A DNA stretch of 64,000 nt. It comes from Candidatus Bathyarchaeota archaeon. Lineage in GTDB: Archaea > Thermoproteota > Bathyarchaeia > Bathyarchaeales > SOJC01. Made by a program: the position numbers and the translations under genes. Under the pieces are notes generated by a model. It searched no databases, was not told the DNA's origin, and saw only the letters and a list, made by a program, of their open reading frames with translations. Positions 8,996 to 16,529 of this stretch are shown here, in pieces (position 1 is the stretch's first letter; each line of letters starts with the position of its first letter). The stretch covers positions 1 through 64,000 of the forward strand of contig JAGLZW010000036.1 in the NCBI GenBank assembly GCA_023131225.1, read 5' to 3'.

Positions 8996-9430
8996 ATGCG
9001 GTTCAGAGTTGCGATGGTTTTGTTGGAAGGGGGGAGGATTTTGGTTGCTAATCATTTTGATGGAAGTGAGTCCTACTGGGTGTTGCCGGGAGGTGCCTTA
9101 GAGAACGGGGAAACATTGGAGGAATGTGCCATTCGTGAGGTGAAGGAAGAAACTGGTTTGAAAACCAAAGTCAAGAAACTCCTATTTGTTGATGAAGGAC
9201 TTTCTGAAGATAGGCATGTGGTGGTGACCAACATCACATTTTTGGGCGAAATAATCGGTGGAAAACTAAATCCCAAGCCTGAAGGATACTTTAGAGAAGC
9301 ACGGTTTATTGACGTTAATCAACTGGATGAGATCAACTTCTATCCGAGAATCACCGCGAAGCTGCTTAAAGAGGCGTACTCAAATAACTTCAAGATAGAA
9401 ACAAAATACTTCTTTCACAAATACAAGTGA
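8996..9430 (+). CDS. Nudix hydrolase
   Basis: A 144-residue protein with a complete Nudix box starting at GGALENGE (about residues 32-54): G-x5-E-x7-R-E-V-x-E-E-T-G-L, which binds the divalent metal for pyrophosphate hydrolysis. The WVLPGG motif immediately precedes it. The length fits a single-domain MutT-type enzyme that hydrolyses nucleoside diphosphate derivatives; the substrate cannot be read from the sequence. The ATG at 8996 is preceded by GGGAGCTGAG; another ATG at 8991 is out of frame. It is a single gene, transcribed away from the dockerin gene. Hairpin copy D lies just downstream. Confidence 0.9.
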   Translation: MRFRVAMVLLEGGRILVANHFDGSESYWVLPGGALENGETLEECAIREVKEETGLKTKVKKLLFVDEGLSEDRHVVVTNITFLGEIIGGKLNPKPEGYFREARFIDVNQLDEINFYPRITAKLLKEAYSNNFKIETKYFFHKYK

Positions 9431-9485
9431 GCTACTTCTTATCTGTCTTTTTCGCAGATGTGTTCATAGCCTCTACTTATTTTAG

Positions 9486-9532
9486 AAAAATGGGGAGTTG
9501 CGGGAGATGTCTCCAGCCTAGCTGGAAACCGC
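9486..9532 (+). repeat. Dispersed hairpin repeat, copy D
   Basis: AAAAATGGGGAGTTGCGGGAG is followed by two adjacent hairpins, GGAGA-TG-TCTCC and CCAGC-CTA-GCTGG, closed by GCGG (9500-9503) pairing with CCGC (9529-9532). The three-stem layout with a changed second hairpin suggests structure is retained. It lies between the Nudix and thioredoxin genes. Confidence 0.55.
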
Positions 9533-9666
9533 TATTTTCACTCGGTTTTCCTCGTTTTGGTTAGGTATGCAGTTACCTATTTGCCTTTCCTCAAGTAGAG
9601 CGATTTCGTCTTCGTCACGAAAATGACTCAAGTCTCCGAGTTGAGAGAGAATTTGGGTAATTCGGA

Positions 9667-10059
9667 ATGTTCAAGGGCATAGTAGAGACAAACGCATCGA
9701 ACTGGAAAGAGGAGGTTCTAGACTCAAACGATTTAATTATTGTTGAGTTTTGGCATCCACAATGTCCCTACTGCAAGATGGTTAAGCCGGTTTATGTTGA
9801 ACTTCCAAAGGAGCTTGTAGGCAAGCTGAAATTCGCGAAATTCGATGTCATGAAGAACCTAGAGAGCCAAGAGCTTGCTGCCAAATATGGTATAATGGGT
9901 ACACCTACTTTGAAGTTCTTCTGTCAAGGAAAACCTGTTCAAGACATTGTAGGTGTACTGACGAAGGATTATCTGCGCCAAGGAATAGAATTCGCGATCA
10001 AAAAACACCGCGAATGTGCAGAGAAGAGCACGCCTTTAAATCTGCCCTACATAAGCTGA
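9667..10059 (+). CDS. Thioredoxin-family protein
   Basis: A 130-residue thioredoxin fold. The active site reads FWHPQCPYCKMVKP at about residues 29-42, giving a CPYC redox pair, and the cis-proline loop is GTPTLKFF. The rest follows the family (FDVMKNLESQELAAKYGIMGTPT). The C-terminal extension ends with another Cys (RECAEKS). It is likely a cytosolic disulfide reductase; the CPYC motif is more typical of glutaredoxins than of classical CGPC thioredoxins, so its redox potential may differ. There is no obvious operon partner; the next gene on this strand starts 400 bases away. Confidence 0.9.
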   Translation: MFKGIVETNASNWKEEVLDSNDLIIVEFWHPQCPYCKMVKPVYVELPKELVGKLKFAKFDVMKNLESQELAAKYGIMGTPTLKFFCQGKPVQDIVGVLTKDYLRQGIEFAIKKHRECAEKSTPLNLPYIS

Positions 10060-10159
10060 TTCAAGAACTGTTGAAAGAACCTGCAGTTTGCGAAGGCATG
10101 ACCACAATGAATAGAAATGGCTATCTCCACTCAGCTTTTTTCGGTATGTTTCAGTGTTG

Positions 10160-10339
10160 TTACTCTGAAGCGAGAACTAATCGTTCCGAACCCACATCAA
10201 CTTCAACAATCTTACAGTTTTCTATTGTCTTAGTAATACCTAAGACGTCTTTTAGCAGCACCTTGTTTCCCTCATGCTTAACGTAGACTGCGTCTCTGTA
10301 AACGATTTCTTTATTCAGAAACACTGTGAATTCGCACAT
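10160..10339 (-). CDS. CooT-type small nickel-binding protein
   Basis: A 59-residue protein that starts MCEFTVFLNKE and ends VEVDVGSERLVLASE. It matches the CooT / COG1532 family: a tiny beta-barrel dimer in which Cys2, next to the initiator Met, ligands Ni2+, with central ENCKIVEVDV near the end. In bacteria CooT assists nickel delivery to CO dehydrogenase; in archaea many stand-alone members exist without a tested function. Its position directly upstream of, and divergent from, a corrinoid-protein gene suggests a link to C1/CODH metabolism, which is inference. It is too short for usual gene-length cut-offs. Confidence 0.8.
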   Translation of the reverse strand: MCEFTVFLNKEIVYRDAVYVKHEGNKVLLKDVLGITKTIENCKIVEVDVGSERLVLASE

Positions 10340-10467
10340 GTTCTAAACCGTTCATGGTAGAATGAGAAAACTAATATAAGTCTTGTCGCTACGTGCAACG
10401 ACTAGAAGTTGAAAAGACTAATAATCCTAAGTAGTTATGCAGACTTCATGCTTGGTGAGGTTAAAGA

Positions 10468-11130
10468 TTGAGTAAGAAGGTCCTGGAAGAACTGAAAGAC
10501 GCTGTTGTTGTTGGTAACATGAAAAAGGCAAAAGAAATTGCCAAACAGATAACAAACCAAGGAATCTCAGTCAATACGGCCTTAGACACACTAATGAAAG
10601 CCATGAAAACTGTTGACGAACGTTACGAAAGAAGGGAATACTTCGTTATTGACGTTGCGTCTTCTGCCTCAGCGATGCGGGAAGCTTTCAAAGTTCTTGA
10701 GCCATATTTAGAGGTTGAACCCGCCACAGTGAAAGGGAAAATCGTTATTGGCTCGTTGAAAGGAAACATTCAAGGCTTAGGAAAAGACATCGTAGCCGCG
10801 ACACTTCAATCAGCAGGTTTCCAAGTTATCAATTTAGGCGAAGATGTCGCTCCTAAGGACTTCGTAAAGGCTGTAGTTCGTGAAGAAGCACAGATTATAG
10901 CAATTTCTATCTCTATGGAAGAAACAATCCCATACCTAAAAGTAGTAGTGGACATTTTGAAAAAAGAAAACCTACGAGATAAAATAAAAGTGATAATAGG
11001 AGGCAACACGGTTTCCGAACAGACATGCAGAGAGTATGAGCTTGATGCTTACGCAGTTGACGCGCAAGACTGCTTGAAAAAAGTCAGGGCTTTACTCACT
11101 AAAAGATTTTGTAAAGCGGATGGTTCTTGA
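10468..11130 (+). CDS. Corrinoid (B12-binding) methyltransferase protein, MtbC/MtmC-like, lacking the Co-ligand His
   Basis: A 220-residue protein with the two-domain plan of methyltransferase corrinoid proteins: a helical cap (1-88) and a Rossmann-like B12 domain (90-215). The family motif at the start of the B12 domain is normally GDxHxxG, where His is the lower axial cobalt ligand. Here residues 99-105 read G-N-I-Q-G-L-G, so Asp is Asn and His is Gln. Later landmarks are also altered: SISMEET where SALLTT is usual, and GGNT for GGAP. It may bind cobalamin without a protein His ligand, or have lost cobalamin. TTG start with GGTGAGG eight bases upstream. Its 3' end overlaps the opposing MtrH-like gene by 32 bases. 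Confidence 0.85.
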   Translation: MSKKVLEELKDAVVVGNMKKAKEIAKQITNQGISVNTALDTLMKAMKTVDERYERREYFVIDVASSASAMREAFKVLEPYLEVEPATVKGKIVIGSLKGNIQGLGKDIVAATLQSAGFQVINLGEDVAPKDFVKAVVREEAQIIAISISMEETIPYLKVVVDILKKENLRDKIKVIIGGNTVSEQTCREYELDAYAVDAQDCLKKVRALLTKRFCKADGS

Positions 11131-12025
11131 CCAGCGGTTTGGTTCCGAAACGTTTCATAGCATAGTAAGCAATTATTGCGTCGTTCACAGCACACGCAGG
11201 AATCATGTTCTTGGCTTGTTTTATTGGTCCATAGATGAGGAAGTCTGCGCCCCAACACTGAGCAATTGTGTGCGCAGATGCGTTAGATGCCGCAAAGCCC
11301 TCTTTTAAAACTGAACCTTTCAAAGCCTGTTTCCAAGAGTATGTTGCGTTTGCGGGTGAACAACCAGCAGGATATCCTAGTTGTTTCTTCACAAGTTTGA
11401 TAGCCTCTGCAGCGTAAGAGATACTAGGCACATCGAAAACTATTGTATCTATAAGGATTTTTTCCACCTTTGCTTTTTTCGCCATGCCAAGCAGTCCGAC
11501 ATATTCTGTCGAACCTTCCAGTATGCTGATTCTGCCCTCGGGAGAGTAATCGAATTCGTTGAATGCCATCACTACTGCCGCATTGACGCCAGTGTCTTTG
11601 ATGGCTACTAATTCGTTTTGTGAGGTTTTAGGCGTAATTCCGTTGAATATCACGTATTTCTCAAGGCCAAGGTGTTTAACAGTATCTAAAGCCGCTATTC
11701 TCGTCTCTGGATTAGCACCGTCAATTAGAAAAGGAGTATTTGTTTGCTCCGAAACGAATGCAATGTATCTCCTTATCGCTTCTGGATACATTGCCATAAT
11801 GTCTAGAAAGTGGGGCACCCCGCTTTTCTCAGAAATTGTCTCAGCAAGTCTGATCCATTTTAAAACTGCTTTTTTGTCAAAACTGCCGTCTCTGTGGTTA
11901 GAAACTTCTGGCATGCCTTTATAGAAGATGTTGCCGATTAGAACGGTAGGCAATTCTCCAGGCTGTCCACCGATTCTGAAGTTGTTGATTCGGTAGATTT
12001 TCTGTTTTGTTTCTAGCGTGAACAG
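11099..12025 (-). CDS. MtrH-family tetrahydromethanopterin methyltransferase-like protein
   Basis: About 308 residues. MtrH landmarks are present: IGGQPGELPTVLIGNIFYKG near the N-terminus, NHRDGSFDK, and the TIM-barrel strands FLIDGANPETR, YVIFNGITP and ILIDTIVFDVPS. In methanogens MtrH moves methyl groups between tetrahydromethanopterin and a corrinoid. Stand-alone MtrH proteins pair with corrinoid proteins in methylotrophic systems. Family N-termini begin about 24 residues before the first conventional start (TTG at 11953). The matching position is a CTG at 12025 preceded by GGGTGA, so I place the start there; the TTG is the conservative alternative. It converges on the corrinoid-protein gene and overlaps it, which may matter for regulation. 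Confidence 0.85.
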   Translation of the reverse strand: MFTLETKQKIYRINNFRIGGQPGELPTVLIGNIFYKGMPEVSNHRDGSFDKKAVLKWIRLAETISEKSGVPHFLDIMAMYPEAIRRYIAFVSEQTNTPFLIDGANPETRIAALDTVKHLGLEKYVIFNGITPKTSQNELVAIKDTGVNAAVVMAFNEFDYSPEGRISILEGSTEYVGLLGMAKKAKVEKILIDTIVFDVPSISYAAEAIKLVKKQLGYPAGCSPANATYSWKQALKGSVLKEGFAASNASAHTIAQCWGADFLIYGPIKQAKNMIPACAVNDAIIAYYAMKRFGTKPLVKNHPLYKIF

Positions 12026-12406
12026 TTTTGTTTCACCCTATCACTGTACAGCTGTGCTTTCAGCATTAATTATAGTGCATTCACATTTTAAATCTCGCTT
12101 GCGCGCACAAGCGAAGGCATTCACAAATCTACACAAATAACTGTCCTTCACACTCGTCAGCTAAGGCCTTCTCAAACTCGATGCATGCATGCAGCGGCTT
12201 CGACTGAATATGCATTGTTATTCAATGGCCTTCATCCACAAAGTAGTATCCCCAATAGGGTGTTACCCAAATATAGATAGCCCCAACCGTATTGATCGGC
12301 TTTGCATGCTAAGGCTATTACTCTGCCTGTGCTATCCTTCTAGTTTTCAGAGCTTCTTGCTTAAATGTGCTGGTTGAGCGTGACTCATTCGTCAATCATT
12401 AACATA
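12026..12406. other. Intergenic region with one hairpin
   Basis: The only clear structure is TCGCTTG (12095-12101) and CAAGCGA (12108-12114) around a six-base loop, upstream of the MtrH-like gene on its strand. No convincing coding sequence was seen. Confidence 0.5.
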
Positions 12407-12691
12407 TTACACGGGTTTGAATGTTGATTCTTTTGGCTTTGCTTTAAGCTTAGCTGGCACGTCAATTGTTCTTACGATATTCTGGCTTCGAATCAGGTAT
12501 ATTGGCATTCCATCAGGGTTGCACTTCTTAAGTCGTTTCACGCCATTCAAGACTAGCTTGACCTTCAGAGTTGTCCCATCAGAAAGCTTGTATGTGTTCC
12601 AATATTCTTGCTCATCTGTGAAATCAACTTCAGTTCCTTCAGCTAAATCCCTTTGAGTTATCCTTATTCCAGGTGGTTGACCTCTACTCAA
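12407..12691 (-). CDS. Conserved-looking small hypothetical protein
   Basis: A 94-residue protein with no domain I recognise. It reads like a compact beta-rich archaeal protein: WNTYKLSDGTTLKVKLVLNG, then DGMPIYLIRSQNIVRTIDVP, with a basic tail KLKAKPKESTFKPV. Composition and absence of low-complexity sequence support a real gene, and the opposite-strand frame looks like a shadow. No neighbour shares its strand closely. Confidence 0.6.
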   Translation of the reverse strand: MSRGQPPGIRITQRDLAEGTEVDFTDEQEYWNTYKLSDGTTLKVKLVLNGVKRLKKCNPDGMPIYLIRSQNIVRTIDVPAKLKAKPKESTFKPV

Positions 12692-13077
12692 TTATATTCA
12701 CACAACCTAAATTAAGTTCAATGCCATTAAACGCAGTTTAAACCTATAAATGTTTTTGAAATATAGCAAACCTACTTCAATAACATGAACAACCAAAGCA
12801 AATGGAATTCTTAGTCTGAAAAATGGGAGGTAAGGAGCTCTCCACCTTAACTGAAGATACGATTCTTGAAATACTATTCTCCACACCCAGCATGCTAGTA
12901 AAGCGTGCATGCATAGTCCTTCAATAGCAAGCACGATAATAAAACTTATATTCAACGTAATCTTCCTTCAACACCACTAGCTTACCAGAACAACACCATG
13001 TAACAGGTAAGTCGCAACACTCCTTGCGTGGTTTCCATTTTGGTGGCTAGCACCGCATTAAGGGACGAACCGTACAG
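12692..13077. other. Intergenic region with a diverged hairpin-repeat copy
   Basis: GAAAAATGGGAGGTAAGGAG at 12818-12837 followed by CTCTCC resembles the AAAAATGGGGAGTTGCGGGAG family, with GGAGA-like pairing. An 82-residue minus-strand frame (12707-12955) is hydrophobic but has no ribosome site or family pattern, and I do not call it. Confidence 0.35.
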
Positions 13078-13212
13078 ATGTCGAGATGGTTTACAGAAAA
13101 AGCGAGAATACAAGGAAAACAGCTACTAAGATTTGGTGAAAAAAGCCAGCAACATCAGATGGCTTTTGAGCAGGAAATCCTGTTAAAGAGGAAAAGGAAC
13201 TCGAAGTTATGA
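13078..13212 (+). CDS. Small basic hypothetical ORF
   Basis: A 44-residue frame, MSRWFTEKARIQGKQLLRFG then a Lys/Arg-rich end. It overlaps the next small ORF (13209) at TATGA and could be part of a coupled series leading to the OB-fold gene. I do not recognise it. Length and composition alone give weak support. Confidence 0.25.
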   Translation: MSRWFTEKARIQGKQLLRFGEKSQQHQMAFEQEILLKRKRNSKL

Positions 13213-13376
13213 TTAGCGGCATTGGAAGTCACGAAGACGAAACAGCAAGAATGCAAGGATTTCAATTTTTTGTGCTTAAATCCAAGACCAGAGAAAGATT
13301 AATGGTCAAAATAGCCAAGGCCAACAGAGAATTCGCCCTAGCGGAAAAAATAAATGATACGGGAGGAGAAAAATGA
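13209..13376 (+). CDS. Small hypothetical protein, translationally coupled to the OB-fold gene
   Basis: A 55-residue charged protein (MISGIGSHEDETARMQGFQF ... FALAEKINDTGGEK). Its TGA overlaps the ATG of the OB-fold gene (ATGA at 13373-13376), and the ribosome site GGGAGGAG of that gene lies inside its last codons. This is the usual layout of a real archaeal operon. The frame stays open upstream to 13170 (AGNPVKEEKELEV), so the start could be earlier or the pair 13078/13209 could be one frameshifted gene. The function is unknown. Confidence 0.5.
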   Translation: MISGIGSHEDETARMQGFQFFVLKSKTRERLMVKIAKANREFALAEKINDTGGEK

Positions 13377-13663
13377 AAATAAAGGATTTAACAAATGGAT
13401 TGAAGCGAGTAGACGTGGAAGCAAAAGTCCTTGAAAAAACCGCAACGCGCGAAGTCATGTCTAGATACAAAAACGAAACATTACGCGTAGCAACGGTGAT
13501 TATAAGCGACGACACTGGACAAATAAAACTAACATTATGGAACGACCAAATCGAAGAAGTCAACGAAAACGACACAGTTAAAATCGAAAATGGCTACGTA
13601 ACCTCGTTCCGCGGAGAAATCCAACTCAACGTCGGTAAATATGGACAATTAACGGTGATGTAA
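13373..13663 (+). CDS. Single OB-fold nucleic-acid-binding protein (SSB/RPA-like)
   Basis: A 96-residue protein matching the single-OB-fold archaeal SSB/RPA group: VEAKVLEKTATREV, then VATVIISDDTGQIKLTLWND, then NDTVKIENGYVTSFRGEIQLNVGKYG. The DDTGQIKLTLWND strand is diagnostic for this family, which coats single-stranded DNA or binds RNA. It lacks the acidic C-terminal tail of crenarchaeal SSB, so it may be an accessory OB protein rather than the main SSB. It is coupled to the preceding small ORF and followed 53 bases later by the TRAM protein gene, probably in one transcript. Confidence 0.85.
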   Translation: MKIKDLTNGLKRVDVEAKVLEKTATREVMSRYKNETLRVATVIISDDTGQIKLTLWNDQIEEVNENDTVKIENGYVTSFRGEIQLNVGKYGQLTVM

Positions 13664-13716
13664 CTTCGAAACCTTGTGCCAAAATGTCTATTAATGAATT
13701 GAAAAGAGGTGAAAGA

Positions 13717-14157
13717 ATGCAGTATGGAAAGAGTGGAAGAAGAGGCGGCAGTAACTTCGGTCCTGGACGTTTTCCTCCGAAACCAGTTGAAATAGGAAAA
13801 GAGTATGACGTTGAAATCCTAGAGATTAGTCGCCGAGGCGAAGGAATAGCGCGAATCAAAGGTTTAGTATGCTTCGTGCCAAACACGAAACAGGGTGACC
13901 ATGTGAGAATACGCATAACCAGTATAAGCAGAAGATTTGCTGAAGCAGAGGCAGTCGGAGAGGCAGAAGAGAAACCTGTCGAGGCAGAGACAGAGGCAGT
14001 TACAGAGGAAATTGAAACAACAGAGACCGCTGAAGCAGAAGCGGTTGAAGAAGCAGAAGAGAAACCTGCAGAGGCAGAGACAGAGGTAGATACAGAGGAA
14101 AGCGAAACAGTTGAGACAACTGCAGAAGGCGAATCCACGGAAGAAGAAACCGAATAA
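13717..14157 (+). CDS. TRAM-domain protein with acidic duplicated tail
   Basis: 146 residues from the ATG at 13717, chosen for its GAGGTGA ribosome site; an upstream in-frame ATG at 13684 is weaker. Residues 20-75 are a TRAM beta-barrel (VEIGKEYDVEILEISRRGEG ... VCFVPNTKQGDHVRIRI), a general RNA-binding module; small TRAM proteins act as RNA chaperones in archaea. The remaining ~70 residues are almost all Glu/Ala/Thr/Val and consist of two ~30-residue copies of EAEAV-x-EAEEKP-x-EAETE. The direct repeat is also visible in the DNA. A strongly acidic tail on an RNA chaperone could tune RNA release; this is inference. Confidence 0.85.
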   Translation: MQYGKSGRRGGSNFGPGRFPPKPVEIGKEYDVEILEISRRGEGIARIKGLVCFVPNTKQGDHVRIRITSISRRFAEAEAVGEAEEKPVEAETEAVTEEIETTETAEAEAVEEAEEKPAEAETEVDTEESETVETTAEGESTEEETE

Positions 14158-14195
14158 GAAAAACACGACAGACTACGACGTTCAATTTTGCAATA

Positions 14196-14203
14196 TTTTT
14201 TTT
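14196..14203 (+). terminator. T-run terminator after the OB-fold/TRAM operon
   Basis: Eight consecutive T on the plus strand about 40 bases after the TRAM stop codon, overlapping the stop codon of the opposing tdh gene. Oligo-T runs terminate archaeal transcription. Confidence 0.45.
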
Positions 14204-15269
14204 ACCATTTAGGCTCTAAGATAATCTTCGCGGCTTTTTTTGAGTTAATTAACTCGATGCCTTCCTCTACATCCTCCATGGCAAGTTTGTGCGAAATTAT
14301 GGACGCAATCTTATTTCTAAACTCTGAATTAGAGAGTAAACCCTTGACTTGATGCCAAGTTTGGAACATGCGTCTGCCAGAAATGCCATACACCGTTGCC
14401 GCCTTGAATATCATGGCATCGTTGAAATCAAACATGACTGATGTATCGAAGAGTCCTAGCAAGGAAACTCTTCCACCAGGCGTTAGTATCTCGAAGGCTT
14501 GCTTCAAAGCCATCGGAGATCCTGACATTTCTAAAGCAACATCGACGCCGTTTCCATCGGTTTCGGTAAGTATTCTCTGAGGAATGTTCTCGCCTTCCTC
14601 TCTGGCGCTAAGAACCAAGTCTGCCCCCATTTTCGTGGCTAAATCCATGCGCATTTTGTTTAAGCCACCTGCAGTGGCGAAAATTTTTGCCGCGCCCAAC
14701 GTCTTAACGACAGCAATAGCCATCAATCCGATTGGGCCGCAGCCTAAGACAGCCACGTTTTTTCCAGCAATGTCTTCAATATTGTCCTTCGGCAAGGCTG
14801 TTTGAACGGCGTTTCCCAAGGGTTCCTGGATGGATGCAACTGCTGGATCAAGTTTCGGGTCGTTTTTCCACGCGTTTCTCTCGGGTAAGGCAACGTACTC
14901 CGCAAATACGCCGTCTCTGTCAACACCTAATATTTCCATATGTCGACAAACGTGCATGCGGTCGGTTTGACATTGATAGCAAGTGCCATCTACTATGTGT
15001 GTCTCTGCAGATACAAAGTCGCCAAGCTTTACACTGGTTACATCTACGCCTACATCTACAACCTCACCGCAAAACTCGTGTCCAAATATTAATGGGATTT
15101 TCCTCATTCGTTCCTGTGCCCACTTATTCCAATCCCAAATATGAACATCTGTGCCACATATTGAAGCGATTTTAACTTTTACAAGAACTTCGCTTCTTTC
15201 AATCTTCGGAATGTTCACAGTAGTGACTTCTGCGCCAGGTGCTCGTTTTGTCTTAACAACAGCATACAT
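14202..15269 (-). CDS. tdh: L-threonine 3-dehydrogenase (Zn, MDR family)
   Basis: A 355-residue medium-chain dehydrogenase. It has catalytic-zinc residues in ASICGTDVHIWDW and FGHEFCGEVV, the NAD motif VAVLGCGPIGLMAIAV, and archaeal TDH signatures LGVDRDGVFAEYVALPERNAWKN and QEPLGNAVQTAL. It oxidises L-threonine to 2-amino-3-ketobutyrate with NAD+. The structural zinc loop reads VDGTCYQCQTDRMHVC: three of the usual four cysteines, with Asp at the first position. The length is normal for the family. No kbl (CoA ligase) gene is nearby. Confidence 0.92.
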   Translation of the reverse strand: MYAVVKTKRAPGAEVTTVNIPKIERSEVLVKVKIASICGTDVHIWDWNKWAQERMRKIPLIFGHEFCGEVVDVGVDVTSVKLGDFVSAETHIVDGTCYQCQTDRMHVCRHMEILGVDRDGVFAEYVALPERNAWKNDPKLDPAVASIQEPLGNAVQTALPKDNIEDIAGKNVAVLGCGPIGLMAIAVVKTLGAAKIFATAGGLNKMRMDLATKMGADLVLSAREEGENIPQRILTETDGNGVDVALEMSGSPMALKQAFEILTPGGRVSLLGLFDTSVMFDFNDAMIFKAATVYGISGRRMFQTWHQVKGLLSNSEFRNKIASIISHKLAMEDVEEGIELINSKKAAKIILEPKW

Positions 15270-15408
15270 AATTTTTCATCTCTCCGTATACATACATGTT
15301 GGCATGAAGCTTGAGAGAAATAATCCATTTAGTTTTTATGCTAAAAAACTTATCTAAAACAAGCTCATTCAACCTACTACACATCGCCAAAACTGGAGAA
15401 AAAACATC

Positions 15409-16527
15409 TTGAAGCTCGGCTTTCTTATAAACCCCATTGCGGGCATGGGTGGAAAAGTCGGATTAAAAGGGACAGATGGCGTCTTCGAAAAAGCCGTTGA
15501 GATGGGAGCGAAACCTATTGCCCCTGAAAGAGGAATGGAGTTTTTGAAAAAACTGAAAGAACTTGGACTAAATCAGAGAATCCAATTAGTAACATGCCCA
15601 GCCACAATGGGCGAAGAAGTGATTCATTCTACGAGTCTGGAAGCTGACATATTGCCAATGAAAATAACAGCCAGAACAACAGCAGAAGACACCAAAAAGG
15701 CGGTAAGGTTGATGGCTGAGTGCAAGGTCAACCTCATTCTATTTGTAGGTGGCGATGGCACGGCAAGAGACGTTCTAGACGCGTTATCCGGTTTAGACTC
15801 CGTACCAGTTCTGGGTATTCCGTCTGGCGTAAAAATGTATAGCGGGATATTTGCCATCAATCCTGAAGATGCAGCCTACATCATTGAGGCCTTTCTTAAA
15901 CAAGAAACCCAACTCGCAGACTTTGAGATAATGGACGCAGATGAGGCAGTCATCAGAAGTGACCGTTTCAACATTCGTCTCTATGGCTTTCTAAAAGGGC
16001 CTTTCTTGCCTATGCGCATTCAAGGAAGCAAACAGGTATCGCCAGAGACGTTAGATGAGCATGAAAATCAACTGGCTGTCGCTCGTTTCATAGTTGAAGA
16101 GATTGGTCCTGAAGCGACATGTATCCTCGGCCCAGGCACCACCATAAAATGTGTAGCGGACTTTCTGGGGGTGGAAAAAACTCTCCTTGGAGTTGACATC
16201 TACCACAAAGGCAGAGTGGTAAAGGATGTTAATGAGCGGATATTGATGAAAGAAATAGACGATTGGCAGAGCACGTGGATTGTTGTTTCCCCGATTGGGA
16301 GACAAGGAATCTTGTTCGGGCGAGGTAATCAGCAGATTAGTCCGAGAATTATTAGACTTGTTGAAAAAGAGAAGATTATCGTGTTGGCGACCAGAAGCAA
16401 AATTCGAAGCATTGAAGGAGGAGTTTTGAGAGTCGACACTGGTGATGCGCAAGTGGATAAGATGCTCAGAGGATACATAAAAGTAGCAACGGACTATCGC
16501 GAATGGAGACTATTACGGATCAGATAA
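15409..16527 (+). CDS. ATP-NAD kinase-family protein (COG3199)
   Basis: A 372-residue protein with the diacylglycerol/NAD-kinase GGDGT signature in ILFVGGDGTARDVLDAL and GIPSGVKMYSGIFAI, typical of the COG3199 archaeal/bacterial NAD-kinase-like group. The N-terminus KLGFLINPIAGMGGKVGLKG is also characteristic. It probably phosphorylates NAD or a related substrate; the exact substrate of this branch is uncertain. TTG start with GGAG ten bases upstream. It ends two bases before the stop codon of the converging apgM gene. Confidence 0.85.
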   Translation: MKLGFLINPIAGMGGKVGLKGTDGVFEKAVEMGAKPIAPERGMEFLKKLKELGLNQRIQLVTCPATMGEEVIHSTSLEADILPMKITARTTAEDTKKAVRLMAECKVNLILFVGGDGTARDVLDALSGLDSVPVLGIPSGVKMYSGIFAINPEDAAYIIEAFLKQETQLADFEIMDADEAVIRSDRFNIRLYGFLKGPFLPMRIQGSKQVSPETLDEHENQLAVARFIVEEIGPEATCILGPGTTIKCVADFLGVEKTLLGVDIYHKGRVVKDVNERILMKEIDDWQSTWIVVSPIGRQGILFGRGNQQISPRIIRLVEKEKIIVLATRSKIRSIEGGVLRVDTGDAQVDKMLRGYIKVATDYREWRLLRIR

Positions 16528-16529
16528 AA

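Noticed and set aside
12707-12955. 82-residue hydrophobic minus-strand ORF
   Set aside because: No ribosome site, no family pattern, lies in AT-rich intergenic DNA.
13626-14185. Long Ser/Ala- and Phe/Cys-rich minus-strand ORFs
   Set aside because: They are reverse frames of the Glu-rich repeat tail of the TRAM protein.
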